Assembly (NCBI GenBank): GCA_947589735.1
Contig: CANQCR010000002.1
Location: 1-64,000 of the forward strand
DNA: 64,000 nucleotides
DNA from: an uncultured Bacilli bacterium
Lineage (GTDB): Bacteria > Bacillota_I > Bacilli_A > RF39 > UBA660
Direction: 5' to 3'
Part shown: one piece after another, positions 32,290-42,000 of the stretch
How positions within the stretch are numbered: the first letter of the stretch is position 1
How the letters are laid out: each line of letters starts with the position of its first letter
Made by a program: the position numbers and the translations under genes
Notes under the pieces: generated by a model
The model's input: only the letters and a program-made list of their open reading frames with translations
Database searches by the model: none
Told to the model about the DNA's origin: nothing

Positions 32290-35133
32290 ATGTATAATTT
32301 TAGTGTTATTGAAAAGAAATGGCAAAAAAAATGGTTGGATGAAAAGTGTTTTAATGTTAAAGTTGATCCAAGTAAAGAAAAGTTTTATATGCTTGTTGAG
32401 TTTCCTTATCCATCAGGTGTTGGTTTGCATGTTGGACACGCTAGAGTATATACGGCATCTGATGTGCAAGCACGTTATCGAAAAGCTTTAGGATATAATG
32501 TTTTATTCCCAATGGGTTGGGATGCCTTTGGAGCGCCAGCTGAACAATATGCGATTCAAAATCATATTCATCCTAAGGAAGCTGTTAATGAAAATATCAA
32601 AGTTTTTAAAGGCCAAATGCAATCACTTGGTTTAGCTATTGATTGGTCTAGAGAATTTTCAACTACCGATCCTGAATATTATCGTTTAACGCAATGGCAA
32701 TTTTTACAATTTTATAAAGCAGGTCTTGCTTATAAAGCCGAAAAAGAAATTAACTGGTGTCCAAAGTGTAAGACCGGTTTATCTAATGAAGATGCCCAAG
32801 GTGGTGTTTGTGAACGATGTGGTTCGAAGACGACCAAGAAGTTAAAAAATCAATGGGTTTTAAAGATGAGTGCATACGCTGATAAACTTATTGATGGTTT
32901 GGATGATACGGAGTTTTTGGATAAAGTTAAAATAGCGCAAATAAACTGGATTGGTAAAAGTATTGGGGCTTCTATTAATTTTAAATTAAAAGATACCGAT
33001 GACTATCTTGAAGTCTTTACAACGCGAGCTGATACTTTATATGGTGTCACCTTTATGGTTGTAAGTCCTGAACACCCTTATCTTGAAAAGTATAAGGATA
33101 AGATTCACAACTTAAAAGAATTACAATCTTATCAAGAAGCCGCTCGTCATAAAAGTGATATTGAAAGAACGGATGCTACACGTGAAAAAACGGGTATTTG
33201 TCTAGATGGCTTGACGGCTATTAATCCTATCAATAATGAAGAAATACCAATTTGGGTAAGTGATTATGTCCTAGCGGGTTATGGAACGGGTGCTATTATG
33301 GCAGTTCCTGCTCACGATGAAAGAGACTATGCTTTTGCTAAAAAGTTTAATATTCCAATCAGACAAGTTATCATTCCGGTTTATGAAGGGGATGATGCGC
33401 CACGTCCTGGTAAAAAAGAAACAAAACGTGAAGTTGTTGTTTTAATGGTAAAACATCCAACGGAAGATAAATATCTATGCGTTAAAAACTTAAAATTAGG
33501 TTGGAAGAGTCTTCTTATGGGTGGCATTGAAGAGGGTGAAACACCAGAAGAAGCCGCTAAAAGAGAATTAAGAGAAGAATCAGGATATATTAATTTTGAC
33601 CACGATTGGACTTTTGACTTTATGTTTAGAGAAAAGTTCTATGCTGCTCATAAAGATGTTAATCGTAATATTACTAACCACATTATTGTTGGACACTTGT
33701 CAACTTTAACGCAAGGTGAGATTAGTGAGGAAGAAAAAAATACCCAAGAAGCATTCTGGGTTAGTGCTGATGAATTAATGGATACCTTAGACTTTACAAC
33801 CCATAAGAAAGTTGTCAGTGACTACTTTAATGGTGAGAATGCCTATGTTGGCGACGGTGAGATGGTTAATTCCGATATCTTAAATGATATTGATAATAAA
33901 AAAGATAGTATCGACAAAATGATTAACTATCTAGAGAGTAAAGGTATTGGTAAAAAGACGACTAATTATCGTTTACAAGATTGGATTTTCTCCCGTCAAC
34001 GTTTCTGGGGTGAGCCAATTCCAATGGTTAATTGTCCTAAATGTGGCTGGGTACCAGTTAACGAAGAAGACTTACCGGTCGTTTTACCAGATGTTAGTGC
34101 TTATGAACCAACCGAGACAGGGGAAAGCCCACTTGCTAATATTAAAGAATGGGTTAAGACAACTTGTCCAAAATGTGGTGGCGAAGCCGAAAGAGAAACC
34201 GATACGATGCCAAACTGGGCTGGTTCTAGTTGGTATTGGTTAAGATATATGGATCCTCATAGCGATAAAATAGCTAGTGATGAAGCTCTAAATTATTGGG
34301 GTAAGGTTGATCTATATGATGGTGGTATGGAACATGCGACAAGACATTTACTATATGCTAGATTCTGGAATATCTTCTTACACGAACAAGGCTTAGTTCC
34401 TAATAGTGAGCCATTCTTAAAACGTATCAGTCATGGTATGATTTTAGGTGAAGGCGGCGAGAAGATGAGTAAGAGTAAAGGTAATGTCGTTAATCCTAAT
34501 GATATGATTCGGGATTATGGAGCCGATGCCCTAAGAACATATGAGATGTTTATTGGTGATTACTCTAAAGATGCGGCTTGGAGTGAGAATGGTTTAAAGG
34601 GATGTAAAAAGTTCTTAGACCGGATATGGAAGTTACAAGATAAATTAAATAATGAAGAAGGCTATACGAAAGCCTTAGAAACAATAATTCATAAAACGAT
34701 TAAAAAGGTAACTTTAGATATTGCTAATTTGGATTATAATACAGCCGTATCAGCATTGATGATTTTACTTAATGAAACAGATAAGTGTGAGAGTATCACG
34801 AAAAGTGATTATCGAACTATCTTAGCTCTTTTAAATCCTTTTGCTCCACATATTACGGAAGAATTAAATGAGATATGTGGCCTAGGAGAACCATTCTATA
34901 ACAGTAGTTGGCCTACTTATGATGAAGCTAAGACGAATGACACTAGTTATGAAATGGTTGTTCAAGTCAATGGTAAAGTAAGAGGTAAGATTGAAGTTTT
35001 AACGGATACAACCGATGAAGAAATGAAGTCTTTAGCGCAAGATATTGATAATGTTAAAGTTCATCTTGAAGGTAAAGAAATTGTTAAGATTATCGTTGTT
35101 CCTAAAAAACTTGTTAATATTGTTGTCAAATAA
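32290..35133 (+). CDS. leuS: Leucyl-tRNA synthetase with inserted NUDIX domain
   Basis: Charges tRNA-Leu. HIGH motif as HVGH in YPSGVGLHVGHARVYTASD; first zinc knuckle CPKCKTG...CERCGS; editing (CP1) domain with TTRADTLYGVTF and YGTGAIMAVPAHDERDYAF; second zinc region CPKCGW...CPKCGG; KMSKS in GGEKMSKSKGNVVNP; anticodon-binding and C-terminal domains complete. Between the end of CP1 (about residue 362) and AYVGDGEMVNSDIL (518) lies about 150 extra residues with a perfect NUDIX box, GGIEEGETPEEAAKRELREE then SGY (411-433). Ordinary bacterial LeuRS has a short linker there. 947 aa. The reading frame is continuous through both borders. Confidence 0.96.
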   Translation: MYNFSVIEKKWQKKWLDEKCFNVKVDPSKEKFYMLVEFPYPSGVGLHVGHARVYTASDVQARYRKALGYNVLFPMGWDAFGAPAEQYAIQNHIHPKEAVNENIKVFKGQMQSLGLAIDWSREFSTTDPEYYRLTQWQFLQFYKAGLAYKAEKEINWCPKCKTGLSNEDAQGGVCERCGSKTTKKLKNQWVLKMSAYADKLIDGLDDTEFLDKVKIAQINWIGKSIGASINFKLKDTDDYLEVFTTRADTLYGVTFMVVSPEHPYLEKYKDKIHNLKELQSYQEAARHKSDIERTDATREKTGICLDGLTAINPINNEEIPIWVSDYVLAGYGTGAIMAVPAHDERDYAFAKKFNIPIRQVIIPVYEGDDAPRPGKKETKREVVVLMVKHPTEDKYLCVKNLKLGWKSLLMGGIEEGETPEEAAKRELREESGYINFDHDWTFDFMFREKFYAAHKDVNRNITNHIIVGHLSTLTQGEISEEEKNTQEAFWVSADELMDTLDFTTHKKVVSDYFNGENAYVGDGEMVNSDILNDIDNKKDSIDKMINYLESKGIGKKTTNYRLQDWIFSRQRFWGEPIPMVNCPKCGWVPVNEEDLPVVLPDVSAYEPTETGESPLANIKEWVKTTCPKCGGEAERETDTMPNWAGSSWYWLRYMDPHSDKIASDEALNYWGKVDLYDGGMEHATRHLLYARFWNIFLHEQGLVPNSEPFLKRISHGMILGEGGEKMSKSKGNVVNPNDMIRDYGADALRTYEMFIGDYSKDAAWSENGLKGCKKFLDRIWKLQDKLNNEEGYTKALETIIHKTIKKVTLDIANLDYNTAVSALMILLNETDKCESITKSDYRTILALLNPFAPHITEELNEICGLGEPFYNSSWPTYDEAKTNDTSYEMVVQVNGKVRGKIEVLTDTTDEEMKSLAQDIDNVKVHLEGKEIVKIIVVPKKLVNIVVK

Positions 35134-35159
35134 AAGGAGTACTAAATGTACTCCTTTTA
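35132..35159. terminator. Bidirectional terminator between leuS and the NAGPA-type gene
   Basis: AAAAGGAGTAC-TAAAT-GTACTCCTTTT, a perfect stem with A and T runs on both sides, between convergent genes; it overlaps both stop codons. Confidence 0.8.
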
Positions 35160-36293
35160 GCGAACAATCCAAGCATTTGGTAAGTAACGATCACCAGCAT
35201 AGCCGTAGCCTCTTGGGTTATTAACAATTTTATTATCAATAACAAGAATTGATGATCCACCACCATCTAAATTAGCAGCGTTATAAGCGTTATACTTTTG
35301 AAATAAGGTAATCATTTCTTGATAAGAAATCCCTTTACTACCATTAGCGCCCCGGCCATCAATGACAAGGAATAAAACGATACCATCTTTTCTTTGAGCA
35401 ATAGCCGTTCTGTTAGCATCGGCACCATTACCTTTGGCGTTTGTAGCTTTACCGTTAACAATTAAGAATGGTCCAAACGTCATCGCGTTATACATACCTT
35501 TTTTTATAGCACTTTCAGCACTTCCAGATGATAGCATCAATACGTGATTTTTAGTAAAACCAATCAAGCCCCCACCATGGGTATTACGTCTACCAACTGA
35601 GGCTATCTTACCATTTTTAATAACTGTTCCATGAGGTATTAAAGCACTACCCACATGTGAAAAACCACTCGCATTAATAGCTACTTTAGCTTTAGCTTCT
35701 TTAGCCATTTGAAGCATTCCTTGCCCACCACTTTTAATTTTAGATGATGTGTATAAACTAATTCTAGCGGGATCATAAATGACCACCATATAGCCATTAT
35801 AATCTTTTTCGTCAATTGTAATTAATTTATAAATCGCATCTTTATCACGTTTTAAAATCTGTTCTTCATAGGCTGATTCATAATTGTTAGTATCAGTATT
35901 ATCAAAAGTAATTTCACTCGTATTTGTGTCATCACTAGTTTCAACGATGACACTTTCTTTAGCGATTCTTTCAATCTCAGCATCAGAATATAAAACATTA
36001 GCAAAATATTTGTGATGACCTGTTTCTAAAGCTGTGGTTATCCACCAATTTTTAAAGTTATCAAAAGGTCCATAAACGACGAAAAATAAGGTAAGCGCGA
36101 CAAAATCAGCTAAAGCGCATAAGATAGTTAGAATTGATACCTTCTTTTTCTTTTTTGAATCTTCTATTTTGGTTACATCATCTTTTTTGATGTTTTTCTT
36201 TTCTACTTTAGTGGCATCATTTTTTTTGCCACTTTTTTTCTTTTGATTGTTTTCTTTTTTTGTCACATCATTTTTTTTCTTTTCAACTTTCAT
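35157..36293 (-). CDS. Phosphodiester glycosidase (NAGPA/DUF2233) family membrane protein
   Basis: Resembles the domain of N-acetylglucosamine-1-phosphodiester alpha-N-acetylglucosaminidase, found in bacterial exopolysaccharide and wall-related proteins. A Lys-rich N-terminus with near-repeats (KKNDVTKKE, KKNDATKVE, KKDDVTKIE) precedes a membrane helix (ILTILCALADFVALTLFFVVY), then the catalytic domain with VAINASGF, FGPFLIVNGK, NRTAIAQRKDGIVLFLVIDG and AANLDGGGSSILV. No LPXTG. Stop of the upstream gene overlaps the ATG (TAATG). 378 aa. Confidence 0.85.
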   Translation of the reverse strand: MKVEKKKNDVTKKENNQKKKSGKKNDATKVEKKNIKKDDVTKIEDSKKKKKVSILTILCALADFVALTLFFVVYGPFDNFKNWWITTALETGHHKYFANVLYSDAEIERIAKESVIVETSDDTNTSEITFDNTDTNNYESAYEEQILKRDKDAIYKLITIDEKDYNGYMVVIYDPARISLYTSSKIKSGGQGMLQMAKEAKAKVAINASGFSHVGSALIPHGTVIKNGKIASVGRRNTHGGGLIGFTKNHVLMLSSGSAESAIKKGMYNAMTFGPFLIVNGKATNAKGNGADANRTAIAQRKDGIVLFLVIDGRGANGSKGISYQEMITLFQKYNAYNAANLDGGGSSILVIDNKIVNNPRGYGYAGDRYLPNAWIVR

Positions 36294-37651
36294 TATGAAC
36301 TACCTCCTAACATTAAAGGGGATAGATATGTTCCATTGCCACTTTTAATTTCGATATCGCCTTTTAAATAAATAGCCGGGCGAACATTAAGTTTTTGTGT
36401 TGTCATACTTTCATATAAACCTTTATTAGCATTAACTGAGAAAATGGCTGATTCATTAGCTATATCGGTTGTAAGAAGGAAGGTGTTAGGAACTTCATAA
36501 GCAAATAAATCGGCAACTGATAACATACCAACTTTAAGATTAGTAGTATTTTTTAAAACCGTTCGATAATCATTTGTACTAAGAGAATAGGTACCGGTAT
36601 AAAAAGGTCCACTAACCATTAAAGCGTTATCTTTAATGCTATTTAAATAAGTTTTATTTAAGTAATACATTAGATTTGTTTTATCTGATGTACTTATTTT
36701 ATTAGAATAATTAGAATAAGCAAGGCTAAGACATTCTTCACCATTCTTTATACATTCGGTGCTGACTAGTTTAACTTTGTCTTTATCTTTTGCAACAATT
36801 CGCCATAAAGTATCATTGAACGTTACATAATTACCAACATAGGCATCAGTTAATTTATTTAAAGAAACATTGTCAATTAAATATGGATTTTCAGATATAC
36901 CCTCGCCACCTAAGACTTCCGTTTTATCAGTAAGAGTAATGACTGGCCGAATGCCTAATTTAGTATTATTTAAATTATTACTAACTAAACCATCTGAAGC
37001 AATATACCAAACATTTTCGGAATTGTAGCGATTACTTGTCCAGAAGGATGTTTCATTAACAAGATAACTTTCATTCGCACCGGCTTTTAAATAATCATCA
37101 AGGCTTAAAAGACTAATTTTATAATCATAAGTCGTCTCATAACAACCGGCTACGCCAATATCATTAAACTTATCAAGACACGTCTTGTTTTTCGTAAGCG
37201 CACTACTGTCTTCCAAGGCTGTCTCAAAAACACCTCCCACGTCTTCCGTTTTATTTAAATAAGGAATAATTAGGGTATCAATACTAGCGCCATAAGCAAG
37301 CGAAGTAATCGTATCTTCTGATATCATTGTAATGGAATGATCGGGATTAATTCTAATAATCCGCCATAAGAATCCCTTATATTTAACATAGTTATTGTTA
37401 ACATTGCCAACGAAACGATAGATATCATTTAGTTCAATAAAATTAGCCTTAAGGTCATAAGTATCATTTTCTTCAATGACACGCTCATATAAAAGATTAG
37501 AATAAACAACCGGCTTATTACTATCTTTATAATAATGGATAAATCTTCCTATATAGTATATAGAACAACCTAATAAGAATATAATACTTATGAGGTTGAA
37601 GATTAATTGCTTTTTAATTTTTCTTCTTACTTTTTTGTTCTTTTTTTTCAT
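36293..37651 (-). CDS. Unknown membrane-anchored protein with two tryptophan-box repeats (DUF6273-like)
   Basis: Single N-terminal membrane helix (LIFNLISIIFLLGCSIYYIG) followed by a large outer domain. Two internally similar units are visible: VKYKGFLWRIIRINPDHSIT and VTFNDTLWRIVAKDKDKVKL, each followed by SLAY and a later GIRPVITL or VRPAIYL block. This resembles the DUF6273 repeat seen in secreted proteins of gut Firmicutes, but I am not certain of the family. Start placed at ATG 37651 (GAGGG five bases upstream) instead of the TTG at 37663. Co-transcribed with the NAGPA-type gene. Confidence 0.75.
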   Translation of the reverse strand: MKKKNKKVRRKIKKQLIFNLISIIFLLGCSIYYIGRFIHYYKDSNKPVVYSNLLYERVIEENDTYDLKANFIELNDIYRFVGNVNNNYVKYKGFLWRIIRINPDHSITMISEDTITSLAYGASIDTLIIPYLNKTEDVGGVFETALEDSSALTKNKTCLDKFNDIGVAGCYETTYDYKISLLSLDDYLKAGANESYLVNETSFWTSNRYNSENVWYIASDGLVSNNLNNTKLGIRPVITLTDKTEVLGGEGISENPYLIDNVSLNKLTDAYVGNYVTFNDTLWRIVAKDKDKVKLVSTECIKNGEECLSLAYSNYSNKISTSDKTNLMYYLNKTYLNSIKDNALMVSGPFYTGTYSLSTNDYRTVLKNTTNLKVGMLSVADLFAYEVPNTFLLTTDIANESAIFSVNANKGLYESMTTQKLNVRPAIYLKGDIEIKSGNGTYLSPLMLGGSS

Positions 37652-37702
37652 AGAATCCCTCAATTACTCAACGTTACCATTATATCAAAAAAAGCCTTAG
37701 GA

Positions 37703-37727
37703 GACAATTAATTTGTATACAATTGTC
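37703..37727. promoter_or_regulatory. Inverted repeat upstream of the CotH cassette
   Basis: GACAATT and AATTGTC flank an inner TTGTATACAA palindrome, just upstream of a TATAAT (37739-37744). The nested symmetry suggests a dimeric repressor site. The matching -35 element is not obvious. Confidence 0.4.
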
Positions 37728-37782
37728 GAATTATATAGTATAATATAGTTGTCTTTAAAATGTAAAGGAGCGTGATAGCCAT

Positions 37783-40659
37783 ATGTTTGAAAAGAAAAAA
37801 ATGAAACATCTTTTCCCACTTATTGTGTTGATGGCTATTTTAGCTCTTATTTTAATTATTATTGAAATTTTTACATCTTATGACGGATCTAGTGATAATG
37901 AAAAATTAGATAGTGACGAAATTAATATCAATGCTTTAGTTATTAATGAGATTATGACATCTAATAAAGGGGCCCTAGCAGATGAAGAGGGAAATAACTA
38001 TGACTGGTTAGAGTTATATAATGGTACTAGTAAAGATATTGATCTTACCGGTTATGGCTTGAGTGATGAACAATCCGGAAATACGAAATGGCTTTTTCCT
38101 AATGCCACAATTAAAAGTAAAGAATATTTAATTGTTTATTTAAGCGGTTCTAATAAAGATGGAATGTATGCTAATTTCGCTTTAGATAAAGCAGGTGGTG
38201 AGACCCTTACTTTAAAGAAAAAATCCGGTAAAGTCGTCGATTCGGTTAAGACTAAAGCTATTGCTAAAAATAGTGTTATGGCTAGAAACAGTAAAGGTAA
38301 ATGGATTGAAACGACAGATATTACTCCGGGTTTTGCTAATAACGATGAAGGCCGTAAGGCTTTCCTAGAAGACCTTAGTGTCATCGATGATGATCCTGTT
38401 ATTATAACGGAGTTTTTGCCACGTAATGATGGTAATATCAGTTTTGATGGTCACTTATATAGCTATATAGAAATTCAAAATACCGGTAAGGAAAGCGTTT
38501 CTTTAAACAATTATTTTGTATCTAATGACCTTAACAGGCCATATCAATATCGTCTTCCTGATGTGATGTTAAAGCCTCTTGAAACATATCTTATTTATAC
38601 ATCAAATCTAGGACATGATAATCACGCTAATTTTACTTTAAAAAGTAAAAATGGTGTTGTTATTTTAGCGCATGGCTCTAAAATTGCTGAAAAGGTTGAA
38701 TATACCGATGTCCCTAATGGAAGTGCTTACATCAAAACTTCGGGTGGTGAGTTTAAGGAGGGCGTTAATATTACGCCAGGTTACCCTAACACACCGGAGG
38801 GGATGGAGGCTTTCACTAATTATGAACGTAAAAATCCTACGGATTTAATGATTAGTGAACTTATGAACGCCAATACAAAGTATTTAGCTCAAAATGGTGG
38901 TGAATACTATGATTGGATTGAATTATATAATAATTCTGGTAAGACGATTAATCTTGCCGATTATGCTCTTTCAACAGATACTGGTAATAAAAAGATGTAT
39001 GTTTTACCAAAGAAAGAATTAAAAAGTGGTGAGTATTACGTTTTAATGGCATCGGGAGATACCGCTTTAAGTAATTCTAAATATGCTCATACTAATTTTA
39101 AAATATCCGAAAGTGAAAGTATCTTCTTATATAAAGGAAGTAATCTAATTGATTCTGTTTCTATATCCAACATTCCAAGAGGATATAGCTATGGTAGGAG
39201 TAATGTCAAAGGATTTTACTATTATGCGACACCAACCCCGGGTGCGAAAAACAATAATAGTGGCATTTTCGAAATCGCTTATGAACCCGTTTTTGTGACA
39301 AAACCAGGTATATATAATAACGTTTCTAACGTTTCTGTGGCATTAACAGGGGAAGGGACTATTTATTATACTTTAGATGGTTCAACACCAACTACTAAAT
39401 CTAAGGTGTATAATAGTCCTATTATTTTAAAAAAAACAACCGTCGTTAAAGCTATTGCTTATGAGAGTAAAAAAAAAGCGAGTGCGGTTGTGACCGGATC
39501 ATATATTATTAATGAAAATCATACGCTTCCGATTTTATCCGTCAGTTTACCACCAACCTCTTTTAAATCTGTAAGTGCAAGGACAAGTGCGAGTGGTTAT
39601 GTTGTTGCGGCCCATGCGGAATTATATGAAAAGGATAAATCTTTTTCCATTGATTGTGGATTAAAATTGTTTGGTGGATCGACAAGATATATGGCGAAGA
39701 AAAGTTTTACTTTAAAGTTTTCCAATAAATATGGTCCCGCTACTTTAAATTATAAAGTCTTCGATAACCGGGATGCGGTTAAGTATGATTCCTTGGTCAT
39801 TCGAAGTGGTTCCCAAGATAGCACCGGAACAATGATTCGTGATGAACTTGCTACATCCTTGATGAATGATTATGGAACGGTTGATGTTCAAGCTTATAAG
39901 GGTGTTATTCTATATATCAATGGTGAGTATTGGGGCATTTATTTTATCCGGGAGAAAGTTGATGAAGAGTTTGTCCGTCACCACTATGATGTTCCAGAAG
40001 AAGGAACGAATATTGTTAGGATTGATAATCAAGTTAGTGCTGGATCATCAAAAGATTACCGGTCACTTGTTAATTATGTTAAAAGTCATGATATGAGTGT
40101 CGCTAGTAATTATGATTATGTTACGAAAAAATTAGATATCGACAATTTTATTGACTATTGGATTGGCGCTATGTATACAACCAATAACGATATTGTCAAT
40201 ACTAGATTTTTTAATAATCCTAACCTTGACGGGGGAAAAATTAAAATGATCTTTTATGACTTTGATTATGCCTTCTATAATACGGATCGTAATTACATGC
40301 AATGGATGACCGCTAGTAATGGTCTTTCCGCTTATACGTGGAGTTATGATAATTCACTTCTTCGTAATCTACTCAAAAATAAAACATTTAAAAAACGTTT
40401 CTTAGAGCGAGCATCTTATAATTATAAAAACTTATGGAATAAAAATGTTGTTATGAAAAGGTATAATGAACTTATCAATTTAATCAAACCGGAAATAAGT
40501 CGTAATCAAAAACGTTGGAATAATACGATGAAGGATTGGGAAAACGAATGTAAAACCCTTAAAAACTATATTAATAACCGCGATACTTATTTTGTTAATC
40601 ACATTAAAAGTTATTTTGGCTTAAGTAGTAAGGAAGTGAAAGAATACTTTGGAACATAA
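37783..40659 (+). CDS. CotH-type kinase protein with three lamin-tail domains
   Basis: N-terminal signal anchor (IVLMAILALILIIIEIFT), then three lamin-tail (LTD) repeats, recognisable as INEIMTSNKGALADEEGNNY, ITEFLPRNDG and ISELMNANTKYLAQNG with WLELYN/YIEIQN/WIELYN motifs; a chitobiase-C-like segment (IYYTLDGSTPTTKSKVY, about 525-545); and a C-terminal CotH domain (GEYWGIYFIREKVDEEFV; MIFYDFDYAFYN). CotH proteins of Bacillus are atypical protein kinases of the spore coat. It is first in the CotH-VTC-DUF4956 cassette and its end overlaps the next gene. 958 aa. Confidence 0.9.
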   Translation: MFEKKKMKHLFPLIVLMAILALILIIIEIFTSYDGSSDNEKLDSDEININALVINEIMTSNKGALADEEGNNYDWLELYNGTSKDIDLTGYGLSDEQSGNTKWLFPNATIKSKEYLIVYLSGSNKDGMYANFALDKAGGETLTLKKKSGKVVDSVKTKAIAKNSVMARNSKGKWIETTDITPGFANNDEGRKAFLEDLSVIDDDPVIITEFLPRNDGNISFDGHLYSYIEIQNTGKESVSLNNYFVSNDLNRPYQYRLPDVMLKPLETYLIYTSNLGHDNHANFTLKSKNGVVILAHGSKIAEKVEYTDVPNGSAYIKTSGGEFKEGVNITPGYPNTPEGMEAFTNYERKNPTDLMISELMNANTKYLAQNGGEYYDWIELYNNSGKTINLADYALSTDTGNKKMYVLPKKELKSGEYYVLMASGDTALSNSKYAHTNFKISESESIFLYKGSNLIDSVSISNIPRGYSYGRSNVKGFYYYATPTPGAKNNNSGIFEIAYEPVFVTKPGIYNNVSNVSVALTGEGTIYYTLDGSTPTTKSKVYNSPIILKKTTVVKAIAYESKKKASAVVTGSYIINENHTLPILSVSLPPTSFKSVSARTSASGYVVAAHAELYEKDKSFSIDCGLKLFGGSTRYMAKKSFTLKFSNKYGPATLNYKVFDNRDAVKYDSLVIRSGSQDSTGTMIRDELATSLMNDYGTVDVQAYKGVILYINGEYWGIYFIREKVDEEFVRHHYDVPEEGTNIVRIDNQVSAGSSKDYRSLVNYVKSHDMSVASNYDYVTKKLDIDNFIDYWIGAMYTTNNDIVNTRFFNNPNLDGGKIKMIFYDFDYAFYNTDRNYMQWMTASNGLSAYTWSYDNSLLRNLLKNKTFKKRFLERASYNYKNLWNKNVVMKRYNELINLIKPEISRNQKRWNNTMKDWENECKTLKNYINNRDTYFVNHIKSYFGLSSKEVKEYFGT

Positions 40660-41344
40660 ACAATATCGTTATGAGTTAAAGTTTATCTTAAATAGGAAAC
40701 AAGCTGAAGTTTTGAAACATCGTCTTTCACTTTTAATGGAAGTAGATGCTAATTCGGTTAATCCTAATCACACTTACTTTATTAGAAGCTTATATTTTGA
40801 TGATTTAGAAGATAGTGCCTACTATGAAAAAGTGGATGGTATCTATGAAAGAAATAAATATCGTATTCGTATCTACAATTTAGATGATTCTTATATTCGA
40901 CTTGAGCGTAAAGAAAAAACGCGTGATTTGACTTATAAAAAACAGGCTATCATTTCTAAAGATGCTTGCCTTAGGATAATTAAAGGGGATTTACCAAATC
41001 CGGCTTCCATTGAAAATGAACTGGTTAGAGAGTTCGCTATCAAACAAAAACTATCCAATCTTAAGCCTAGTGTCATTGTTGATTATGAGCGTTTAGCGTA
41101 TACATATCCGGTTGAGGATGTCCGGGTAACGTTTGATGAAAATATTAAATCAGGACGTTTTAGTGATGATTTGTTTGATCCTGATTTACTTACTTTTGAT
41201 GTTTTAGAACCTGATGAAGTCGTTTTAGAAGTCAAATACAATAATTATATTCCTAGCCATTTAGTTAGTGTTATTACAAGTATTCCATCATTAAGACAGG
41301 CTGTTTCGAAGTTTGCCTTATGTCGAGAGAAGAAGGAGGTATAA
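40649..41344 (+). CDS. VTC-domain polyphosphate polymerase-like protein
   Basis: Related to the catalytic VTC4 domain that makes polyphosphate on the membrane. Blocks: YRYELKFILNRKQAEVL, YFIRSLYFDD, YRIRIYNLDD, IRLERKEKTRDLTYKKQ (basic tunnel residues) and VLEVKYNNYIP. The start codon is TTG at 40649, supported by AGGAAGTG about 11 bases upstream and by MEHKQYRYELK matching the family N-terminus; it overlaps the CotH gene by 11 bases. 231 aa. Confidence 0.88.
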   Translation: MEHKQYRYELKFILNRKQAEVLKHRLSLLMEVDANSVNPNHTYFIRSLYFDDLEDSAYYEKVDGIYERNKYRIRIYNLDDSYIRLERKEKTRDLTYKKQAIISKDACLRIIKGDLPNPASIENELVREFAIKQKLSNLKPSVIVDYERLAYTYPVEDVRVTFDENIKSGRFSDDLFDPDLLTFDVLEPDEVVLEVKYNNYIPSHLVSVITSIPSLRQAVSKFALCREKKEV

Positions 41345-41346
41345 AA

Positions 41347-42000
41347 ATGGGCTTTTTAGATTTAATTAAAAAGAGTGTCGTAGCTGAGTTTAGTAATTCA
41401 TTATCGACTGTGGATGTATTTTTCTCACTACTTATAGCTTTTTTAGCTGCTATTATCATTATTACAATTTATAAGAAAACTTATACGGGAGTTTCTTATA
41501 CTAAATCATTTGCGTTATCAATTGTTTTACTTGCGATGGTAACATCTTTAGTTATTAGAACTATCAATTCTAATTTAGCGCTTTCTTTAGGTATGGTTGG
41601 TGCGTTATCAATCGTTCGTTTTAGGACGGCTGTTAAAGATCCCGTGGATACCATCTTTATGTTTTGGGCTATTACAGCCGGTATTATGGCTGGAGCTGGG
41701 CTTTATCTTATTACCTTAATTGCTACTTTAATTTTAGGTATTTTATACGTTGTTAGTTATACAACCACTTTTAAAGCCTCAAAAAAATATCTTTTAGTCA
41801 TTAAAGCTACCAAAGAAGCTGCTCCAGCGATTATCAAAATAATGGGTAAAAAGAAAAAATGCGTTTTAAAAACGGAGTCATATAAGAAAAATAAAGCCGA
41901 ACTTACTTTCGAGTTAGCCTCACGAGGTACGACGGAAGATATAATGAAACTACAAAGTATGGAAGAAATTGAAAGTCTACACTTAATAAATATTGATTAA
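41347..42000 (+). CDS. DUF4956 membrane protein
   Basis: Four predicted membrane helices (FFSLLIAFLAAIIIITIY; FALSIVLLAMVTSLVI; LGMVGALSIVRFRTAVKDPVD; GAGLYLITLIATLILGILYVV) and a C-terminal soluble domain, the hallmark of DUF4956. This family regularly accompanies VTC and CotH genes; its function is unknown, perhaps polyphosphate or phospho-substrate export. ORF-track start 41320 moved to ATG 41347, with AAGGAGG in front. 217 aa. Confidence 0.9.
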   Translation: MGFLDLIKKSVVAEFSNSLSTVDVFFSLLIAFLAAIIIITIYKKTYTGVSYTKSFALSIVLLAMVTSLVIRTINSNLALSLGMVGALSIVRFRTAVKDPVDTIFMFWAITAGIMAGAGLYLITLIATLILGILYVVSYTTTFKASKKYLLVIKATKEAAPAIIKIMGKKKKCVLKTESYKKNKAELTFELASRGTTEDIMKLQSMEEIESLHLINID

